A stretch of 59,000 nucleotides of DNA, taken from Natranaeroarchaeum aerophilus. GTDB lineage: Archaea; Halobacteriota; Halobacteria; Halobacteriales; Natronoarchaeaceae. The position numbers and the translations under genes are program-made. Positions 53,977-59,000 of the stretch are shown in pieces (positions within the stretch are counted from its first letter, which is position 1; each line of letters starts with the position of its first letter). The notes beneath the pieces were generated by a model. It was not told the origin of the DNA. It saw nothing but the letters and a program-made list of their open reading frames with translations, and did no database searches. The stretch is taken from assembly GCF_023638055.1 (NCBI RefSeq), contig NZ_JAKRVY010000013.1, forward strand, positions 1 to 59,000, given 5' to 3'.

Positions 53977-54002
53977 CCTCCCACCCCACTGTGTCCAGTG
54001 TT
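53977..54002 (-). repeat. Origin-recognition-box-like element
   Basis: Minus strand AACACTGGACA, CAGTGGGGTGGGAGG. Same core as the copies at 54131 and 56101. Confidence 0.7.
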
Positions 54003-54130
54003 CCACCGGTGAGGTGGGTGGGGGTAGCTTGTGCCAGCTATCTTCTTACAGCGAGAGAATCCCGCCGTTCACGGCGAGGAGGATGTCACCCAGAAGACGA
54101 CGCAAGTGAGCATACTTTGCAATGTATCAA

Positions 54131-54156
54131 CACCCCACCCCACTCTGTCGAGTGTT
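54131..54156 (-). repeat. Origin-recognition-box-like element
   Basis: Minus strand AACACTCGACA, GAGTGGGGTGGGGTG. Near-identical to 56101-56125, which lies in the opposite orientation. Confidence 0.75.
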
Positions 54157-54215
54157 CTCGGAGAATCTAGTGGGGGAGTCTACTGAGGGTGTTTCCATGC
54201 GACAGAGAAGCGTGA

Positions 54216-55427
54216 TCACGGAGCGTGACGCAACACGTCGGGCGGAAGATCGACCGTCTCCAGATCTTCGATGACGTCAAGCACCATGTCGACGGCGACG
54301 TCGAGATCGTATACGTAGTACTTGCCACCAGCGCGTCCCTCGTTGCGAGTATTTCGGGAGAGAATCCCCTGCATCGCAAGATCCGAGAGGTGGTCGTGCA
54401 TCCGCCGACGGACGAGTGGGTTCGTCCCCACGTATTCCGCAGCCGAGCGGTATCGCGGATAGATCTCGCGGACACGTGCAGGTGTCTCCTCTTCAAGGGC
54501 GAGACTCAACACGGCGACCAGCGACAGATGGCCGTGCTGGGTAAGATCAACCATTCCCTGTTTGATTCGCCCCCGTTCGAGCGCACGCTGTGCTTCCCTG
54601 ACGTGTTTCTCTTCGACGCCTTCGACGTCCTGTGATCGGGCAAGATCGCCCGCCTTGTACAGCAGGTCGAGGGCCTGTCGGGCGCTTCCGGTGTCCTGCG
54701 CCGCGAGGGCAGCACAGAGCGGTAGGACACCATCGGCGAGGACGTCCTCGTGGAGCGCGTTCTGTGCACGCTGCTGAAGGATCGATTCGAGTTCGTTTGC
54801 GACGTACGGCGAGAAGTGGATCTCCTCCTCACAGAGCGTGTCCTTTACTTTGGGCGACAATCCGCTGCGGAAGCTAAAGTCGTTGCTGATGCCGATGATT
54901 CCGGGTTTTCCCTGCGAGAGGTAGCCGTTCGCTCGAGCACGTGGAAGTTCGTACAGCAGGTCGTCGTCGTCGCCAATGTGATCGATCTCGTCCAGTACGA
55001 TCAGCACGGTTTCCCCGAGCGAGTCCAGTTCGTCGTACAGCATGTCGAAGATCGTCTGCTGGGGATAACCGGTCGTGCTAATCTGTTCGTTCGGCCCGCG
55101 GAGCTCGTTGACGAGGTGGGCCGCAACCTGGTACGAGGATGTGAGATTGTTGCAGTTCAACCAGACGATCGAGAGATCTACGTCGTCGTACTCGGCGACA
55201 TCCCGCTGCAGATGGTCGAGCAGATAGCGGGTCGCGACGGTTTTTCCCACCCCCGTCTTCCCGTACAGGAAGATGTTCCGCGGCTGAGCTCCGTTTACTA
55301 CCGGCTGAAGCGCCGTCTTGTACGCATCGAGTTCCTCCTCTCGCTCCTGGATCGACTCGGGCTGGTAGTCCTCCCGGAGGACATCTTCGTCCTGAAAAAT
55401 AGTCGTGTCCCGATCGAAGAGCGGCAT
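54216..55427 (-). CDS. orc: Orc1/Cdc6 replication initiator
   Basis: 403 residues. AAA+ ATPase with Walker A GKTGVGKT at 56-63 and Walker [10 protein letters not shown] at 144-152; the C-terminal 100 residues form the DNA-binding winged helix ([34 protein letters not shown]). It binds origin recognition boxes and loads MCM. I place the start at 55427 ([11 protein letters not shown]): the TATA element at 55451-55459 is about 28 bases upstream, suiting a leaderless transcript; a start four codons earlier (55439) would be too close. The gene lies inside a pair of box-containing regions, typical of archaeal origins. Confidence 0.93.
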   Translation of the reverse strand: MPLFDRDTTIFQDEDVLREDYQPESIQEREEELDAYKTALQPVVNGAQPRNIFLYGKTGVGKTVATRYLLDHLQRDVAEYDDVDLSIVWLNCNNLTSSYQVAAHLVNELRGPNEQISTTGYPQQTIFDMLYDELDSLGETVLIVLDEIDHIGDDDDLLYELPRARANGYLSQGKPGIIGISNDFSFRSGLSPKVKDTLCEEEIHFSPYVANELESILQQRAQNALHEDVLADGVLPLCAALAAQDTGSARQALDLLYKAGDLARSQDVEGVEEKHVREAQRALERGRIKQGMVDLTQHGHLSLVAVLSLALEEETPARVREIYPRYRSAAEYVGTNPLVRRRMHDHLSDLAMQGILSRNTRNEGRAGGKYYVYDLDVAVDMVLDVIEDLETVDLPPDVLRHAP

Positions 55428-55450
55428 TTGCGTAACCATAGAACAGGTGG

Positions 55451-55459
55451 CATATAAAA
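55451..55459 (-). promoter_or_regulatory. TATA box of orc
   Basis: TTTTATATG on the minus strand, centre 28 bases before position 55427; supports leaderless initiation at that ATG. Confidence 0.6.
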
Positions 55460-55504
55460 CCACCGTGTCGAGTGCGTCGACTGTTTCTGGCGGTATATAT
55501 TCGA

Positions 55505-55527
55505 CCACCCCCAGTGTGTCCAGTGTT
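55505..55527 (-). repeat. Origin-recognition-box-like element
   Basis: Minus strand AACACTGGACA followed by CACTGGGGGTGG. Lies just upstream of the orc promoter, with a degenerate second copy at 55460-55474 overlapping the promoter, so Orc could regulate its own gene. Confidence 0.65.
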
Positions 55528-55701
55528 CTTGTAACTGATACCGTACTTTCGAGATCGATGGTCGCTCTGGAGTGGTATGTTGCTGGGATCACGGATCGTC
55601 TGACACCACTCCGTCAGATGTTCTATTCCGAGCGTGTCTGGTAAACACGTTTCGATGTATCCGTAACAAAACGGTATCTGAATCACGAATACCACGGACC
55701 T

Positions 55702-55783
55702 AGCAACGAACCACTTGAACCCAGCAACGAACCACTTGAACCCAGCAACGAACCACTTGAACCCAGCAACGAACCACTTGAAG
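55702..55783. repeat. 21-bp tandem array (iteron-like), four copies
   Basis: Units at 55702, 55723, 55744 and 55765, reading AGCAACGAACCACTTGAA plus CCC. The first three are identical; the fourth ends with GAAG. No spacers and no open frame. Sits in the middle of the origin region. Confidence 0.9.
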
Positions 55784-55903
55784 CCGTTCTATCCTGTGAC
55801 TGGGTCTCACCACGTCATGGGATGTCACCTTGCGTGATGGGATTCGAAACTACTCGTGTCAGGTAGAGATTCAGTTTTCGGAGGTCGGCTGGATATTCCC
55901 AGT

Positions 55904-55948
55904 AACACTCGACAGTGTGGGGTGGGGGACAGTGTGGGGTGGGGGAGG
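55904..55948 (+). repeat. Two tandem origin-recognition-box-like elements
   Basis: AACACTCGACA then GTGTGGGGTGGGGG, immediately followed by a second ACAGTGTGGGGTGGGGGAGG. Orientation opposite to the copies beside orc. Confidence 0.75.
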
Positions 55949-56020
55949 CGGCGGAGAATCTAGACGAATCTCTGTAATCCAGCTGAATCTCTGTGATTCA
56001 TTCGATATGCTGGTGTGAGC

Positions 56021-56094
56021 GACCCCTTCTCTCACCCTTTTTGCCTACTTTTCCCACCCTCTCTTTCTATCCTTCTCCCCCACCCATCCCTCCA
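56021..56094 (+). other. Polypyrimidine tract
   Basis: About 74 bases almost purely C and T, between the last two box elements. Strand-asymmetric tracts of this kind ease duplex opening or triplex formation. It contains no coding signal. Confidence 0.7.
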
Positions 56095-56100
56095 AGCAGT

Positions 56101-56125
56101 AACACTCGACAGAGTGGGGTGGGGG
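56101..56125 (+). repeat. Origin-recognition-box-like element
   Basis: AACACTCGACA followed by GAGTGGGGTGGGGG, the best copy on the right side; a degenerate copy follows at about 56162. Confidence 0.75.
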
Positions 56126-56229
56126 AGGTATCGCCTCGATCGCTCCCCTGATCAAACATCCCGTAACACGCGACATACTGGTGTCTCTGTCGGGATCCGG
56201 ACATCGGATTCTGGAATTCGTGTGCCGGG

Positions 56230-56952
56230 TTAGTATAGGTCTTCCTCGTCCAGCGCGTCGTTGAGGTCCTCCCTGACGAGCTCACCGCCATCGACATCCC
56301 GCGCCGTCGTGACGATTCGGTTTTCCTGTACGCTTGACCCATCCCGCAAGAGCAGTCTCACGTTCCCGTTCGTATCAGCCCGGGTTACCTTCGCACGGAG
56401 GCCCGACTGTGATCCCACCCCACCGGCATCAATCGGTCCCGGAATCACCTTCTTGACGTGAGGATGACCAGCGACGGTCTGGATCGCCTGTCGACCGTCG
56501 CGACCCCCGATCAGGGTCGTGTGTGATCCACCCAGTTTCTCTTCGGGGGCAAGGTCGACGACGTCGAGTGCCCGCTCTCCCCGACGTTCGATCACGGCCT
56601 CTACGGGACCGTCGTCGCTGTTGATCCGATAAAAATCGTAGTGCAACTGCGCTCGCGCCGCCCGCAACACGTCCCTGTTGCCCGTCGCATACACCTCATC
56701 AGGACGTTTTCGTCGCACCTCGTCGGCGATCTTTCCACCGAAGTTTCGCAGTTCCACCACTTCCTCCTCATCGCCGTCTTCGGGCTTTGTCGTCACCGTC
56801 GTTTCCCCGAGCACATCGTCCTCGTCGAGAATCGTCACGGTCGCCCGGTCCCGATCGAGATCGAGCACCACAGTGTCGGCGTTGCCCGTGTGACAGACCA
56901 GACAGTAATCACCTGGCCGGTCTAACGGACTCGCACAGCGCCGACACTCCAT
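56230..56952 (-). CDS. DUF2103 metal-binding protein
   Basis: 240 residues of an archaeal family of unknown function. The N terminus is a zinc ribbon with Cys3, Cys6, Cys17 and Cys20 (CRRCASPL, YCLVCHTG). The body has GKIADEVRRKRPDEVYATGNRDVLRAARA, EKLGGSHTTLIGGRDG and a C-terminal beta region IVTTARDVDGGE. The ribbon suggests nucleic-acid contact. A TTTTACA element about 26 bases upstream fits a leaderless start. Confidence 0.85.
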   Translation of the reverse strand: MECRRCASPLDRPGDYCLVCHTGNADTVVLDLDRDRATVTILDEDDVLGETTVTTKPEDGDEEEVVELRNFGGKIADEVRRKRPDEVYATGNRDVLRAARAQLHYDFYRINSDDGPVEAVIERRGERALDVVDLAPEEKLGGSHTTLIGGRDGRQAIQTVAGHPHVKKVIPGPIDAGGVGSQSGLRAKVTRADTNGNVRLLLRDGSSVQENRIVTTARDVDGGELVREDLNDALDEEDLY

Positions 56953-57064
56953 ACTCGCACTTACTGTGCGACGTGTAAAACAGGCGTGTTTCTCCGCCGG
57001 TGGCGTCCATCGGATCCGTATCGATTCGTCTACTATTCGTCTGCCGATTCACTGATCCTGCCAG

Positions 57065-58420
57065 TCAACCCATCTCGATTGGGTCCGCTTTCAGAAACTC
57101 CCGCAACACGACGGTTGCATAGCTCCCTTTCGGCAGCGCGAACTCGAATGTCGCTCTCTCGCTTCCCGTCGTGACGTCCAGTTCGGTCCGCAGGAGGATC
57201 GCACGCCGGGTCCCCGTGGAGTCGAACACCCCCGGTAGATCGAAATCACCCGGCTCCAGGCCCAGATCGTCCAGCACCGACCGCTCGATTTCGCCTTGCT
57301 CACCGTCAGCAAGTTCGGTCTCGGTGCCGACCAGCGGTGCAGTGACGAACGCACGCCCACGCGCGCAATGCCGGTTCATTGTTTCAACGCGGTCTGCCGT
57401 CACGCGCTGGAGGCGGTCGATATCCGGCACGACGAGTTCGGCTGGCCCCTCTTGATCCGAAAAGCAGGCCACGTCGCCAGCAACAGGACGATCAAATGGC
57501 AGGCCCCGTTCCAGCCGCTCGCTTAGCATCAGATTGAATGCGTACGACTGGGCGGCGTGCACGAACAGCCGCTGGAGGTTGCTCGGCACCGTCTCAAGGG
57601 CTTCCCGGAAGTCCGCGGCGGTCTCCCCGCCGTTCTCCGCGAGGGTGTGAAGCATCGAGCGTTCGTATCGGAGCCGCCGCGGATACTCCTCCAGTACGGC
57701 AGCCCAGTCCTGGTCGCCGCTCGCCGCCTCGTCCGCCCGTGCCCGTGCCCGGCGCGTCCCCTCGGATTCGGCCTCGAACGGGTTGCCGACGTACGACAGC
57801 ACCGCCTTTTCCCACTCCTCGCGGGCGACGTGCAGGCCGACCTCGTGGGTGACGGGGCGCTGGCTGCCAAAGCGCTGCTGGCCGAACCAGTTTGGAACGC
57901 CGACCGTGTCCCCCTCCGTCCCCTCGCCGCCGAACTCCTGTAGCTCTCGGAGAACGTCCTCGGCACGTCCGGGTGCCGTCGCCTCGCTGACTACGATCTC
58001 GAACTCGTTGCCCACCAGATCACCGAACTCGATTGGCCGCCCCGCGCGCCCGACGAACTCCACGTCCGCCCGTGAAATCTCGGGGAACTGCTCTGGATCG
58101 ACGCCACGGACGCTAAACAGCTGTGTCGTGACGGCGTGTTTGTCCTTCGTCCCCGCCCACGAGATTCGTTCGCGGCTGATCCCGAGTTCGTTCGAGAGCC
58201 GCGAGACGAAGTCGTTGGTGTCCCAGCCCCGGAGTGTCGCCCGGAAGACGACGTCCGGGTAGGCGTCCGGAGTCGCCGAAAGCGGCTGCGTCTCGAAATG
58301 CTCGATCTCGCGCACCTGGAAGTACTCGTCGCGCCCGCGAAGCACGCCGCCGATCCCCTCGCCCTCGCTGATGTACCACTCTATCCCGACTTCCCGTTCG
58401 GTCGGATGTGCCTGCCGCAT
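57065..58420 (-). CDS. truD: tRNA pseudouridine synthase TruD
   Basis: Makes pseudouridine 13 in tRNA. The 451 residues carry the catalytic Asp93 in [13 protein letters not shown], with [13 protein letters not shown] and the TRUD insertion domain after it, and a C-terminal [23 protein letters not shown]. Length is typical of archaeal TruD. Shares one base with pth2. Confidence 0.95.
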   Translation of the reverse strand: MRQAHPTEREVGIEWYISEGEGIGGVLRGRDEYFQVREIEHFETQPLSATPDAYPDVVFRATLRGWDTNDFVSRLSNELGISRERISWAGTKDKHAVTTQLFSVRGVDPEQFPEISRADVEFVGRAGRPIEFGDLVGNEFEIVVSEATAPGRAEDVLRELQEFGGEGTEGDTVGVPNWFGQQRFGSQRPVTHEVGLHVAREEWEKAVLSYVGNPFEAESEGTRRARARADEAASGDQDWAAVLEEYPRRLRYERSMLHTLAENGGETAADFREALETVPSNLQRLFVHAAQSYAFNLMLSERLERGLPFDRPVAGDVACFSDQEGPAELVVPDIDRLQRVTADRVETMNRHCARGRAFVTAPLVGTETELADGEQGEIERSVLDDLGLEPGDFDLPGVFDSTGTRRAILLRTELDVTTGSERATFEFALPKGSYATVVLREFLKADPIEMG

Positions 58421-58758
58421 CAGTATAGCGAGAGGTCCCCGGTCACTTCATCCACGACTCGCTCGTCGCCGGGCCCGACTGCGAGCGCCGTCACGGTCCC
58501 CGGATCCAGCTGCGTGTGCCCGGCATCCCGGATAATCGCGGTCGGGAGTCCCTTCCGTTCCGCAACATCAGCCAACTCAAATAGCGTCTGCTCGCCGTCC
58601 GCTTTCAGCACGACCTTCTTCTGTCCGCCGCCTTTCCACTCTCGGCGGTCCGGCCCCGCCGTATCTTCGTAGGCCGACAGTGAGGCGTGTGCCACCTGTG
58701 CGGCGAGTTTTCCCTTTCCCATTCCGATATCCGTCCGCGCGACGATAGCCTGTTTCAT
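58420..58758 (-). CDS. pth2: Peptidyl-tRNA hydrolase Pth2
   Basis: 112 residues of the archaeal/eukaryotic type: [64 protein letters not shown]. It frees tRNA from stalled peptidyl-tRNA. The stop overlaps the truD ATG, so both are made from one transcript. Confidence 0.95.
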   Translation of the reverse strand: MKQAIVARTDIGMGKGKLAAQVAHASLSAYEDTAGPDRREWKGGGQKKVVLKADGEQTLFELADVAERKGLPTAIIRDAGHTQLDPGTVTALAVGPGDERVVDEVTGDLSLY

Positions 58759-58826
58759 ACGCCAACGTGCGTGCCCGCCCGCTTAACCGCTGTCGTTCGT
58801 CCGTCATTCAGGGTCGTTCAGTTCAA

Positions 58827-58901
58827 CATCCGAGGTCGTTGGTCCGACATCCAAGGTCGCTCGTCCGGCATCCGAGGCCATTTGTCCGGCATCCGAGTCC
58901 C
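58827..58901. repeat. Imperfect 21-bp tandem array
   Basis: Units at 58827, 58848, 58869 and a partial at 58890, each starting CATCCRAGG. Same period as the arrays at 45.3 and 55.7 kb. It sits just upstream of pth2. Confidence 0.8.
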
Positions 58902-59000
58902 CCCTCGTCCCTGCTGGCGATGTAACAATGTTACGGAAAATTCGAGGGCGGTGTTCAGATAAGGATTGAAAAGTGAGGCGGTGCGTTTTCAAAGTGATTC

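Larger units (their letters stand above)
53885..54215. other. Probable replication origin, left flank
   Basis: 331 bases without a gene, between the small membrane protein and orc. Contains three copies of the G-rich box (read on the minus strand AACACTSGACA then GTGGGGTGGG): 53925-53945 (weak), 53977-54002, 54131-54156. An 11-mer GGAGAATCTAG follows at 54160 and recurs at 55953 on the other side. Confidence 0.65.
55460..56229. other. Probable replication origin, right flank
   Basis: 770 bases without a credible gene between orc and the DUF2103 gene. Contains box-like copies at 55460-55474 (weak), 55505-55527, 55904-55928, 55929-55948 and 56101-56125, the 21-bp array at 55702-55783, a 19-bp-period direct repeat GAATCTCTGT around 55965-55995, and a polypyrimidine tract at 56021-56094. 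Copies near orc face one way, copies beyond 55.9 kb the other. Confidence 0.7.

Noticed and set aside
55702-55783. CRISPR-like array
   Set aside because: The repeats are directly adjacent with no spacers, and no cas genes are in the window.
58804-58992. 62-codon frame upstream of pth2
   Set aside because: It is mostly the translation of the 21-bp repeat and has no protein-like pattern.
1-59000. tRNA or rRNA genes
   Set aside because: I looked in the intergenic regions for T-loop and acceptor patterns and saw none; a covariance-model search would settle it.

Overview
The window is chromosomal DNA from a halophilic archaeon (class Halobacteria). The evidence is a high G+C content with very acidic predicted proteins, archaeal housekeeping genes (PAN proteasome ATPase, Mre11/Rad50, KEOPS Pcc1, RpoP, L37Ae, prefoldin beta, TruD, Pth2, split GMP synthase, QueC for archaeosine, Orc1/Cdc6), archaeal TATA boxes about 27 bases before start codons, and many ATGA start/stop overlaps. 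The genus cannot be read from the sequence. No rRNA, tRNA or CRISPR array was recognised.

Layout. 1-2.75 kb is an AT-richer, mobile-element-like edge with an integrase catalytic domain, an orphan gene, a nuclease-like protein and a small HTH protein. 2.8-15 kb holds a CBS protein, PAN, a winged-helix protein followed by mre11-rad50, small haloarchaeal proteins, a CitE-like lyase, glutamate dehydrogenase, a CBS-ParB fusion and a TrkA-N/DHH fusion. 14.9-26.3 kb is the complex I operon on the minus strand in the order nuoA-B-CD-H-I-J1-J2-K-L-M-N, without nuoE, F or G. It is split between nuoI and nuoJ1 by a vapBC-type toxin-antitoxin pair on the opposite strand and by a spacer with two matching hairpins and a duplicated nuoI 3' end. 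26.4-29.5 kb carries purE and purK, separated by two unrelated genes. 29.8-42.8 kb is a chemotaxis block: a transducer with an asparaginase behind it, then cheW, and cheY-cheB-cheA-cheC-cheC(tandem)-cheD-cheR on the minus strand. 42.8-52 kb holds queC, a DMT exporter, an SRPBCC protein, an Lrp regulator, korAB (2-oxoacid:ferredoxin oxidoreductase), surE, guaAA and dsbB. 52-58.8 kb is an archaeal information-processing block (DUF3194, pfdB, pcc1, rpoP, rpl37ae; then orc, a DUF2103 protein, truD, pth2).

How the parts work together. KorAB makes reduced ferredoxin. The complex I operon lacks the NADH-input module and could take electrons from another carrier. The che genes form a complete excitation and adaptation circuit with an unusually long CheA. 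GdhB, asparaginase and QueC connect to nitrogen and tRNA metabolism.

Most notable signals. (1) A probable replication origin around orc (53.9-56.2 kb), with oppositely oriented G-rich boxes on both sides, a 4 x 21-bp tandem array and a polypyrimidine tract. (2) Intergenic arrays with the same 21-22 bp period but different units at four places (45.3, 52.8, 55.7, 58.8 kb), one of which runs into the end of pcc1. (3) The vapBC interruption of complex I and the hairpin/duplication spacer beside it. (4) CheA with a roughly 500-residue acidic, internally repeated linker. (5) A ribosomal protein L37Ae without its zinc-ribbon cysteines.
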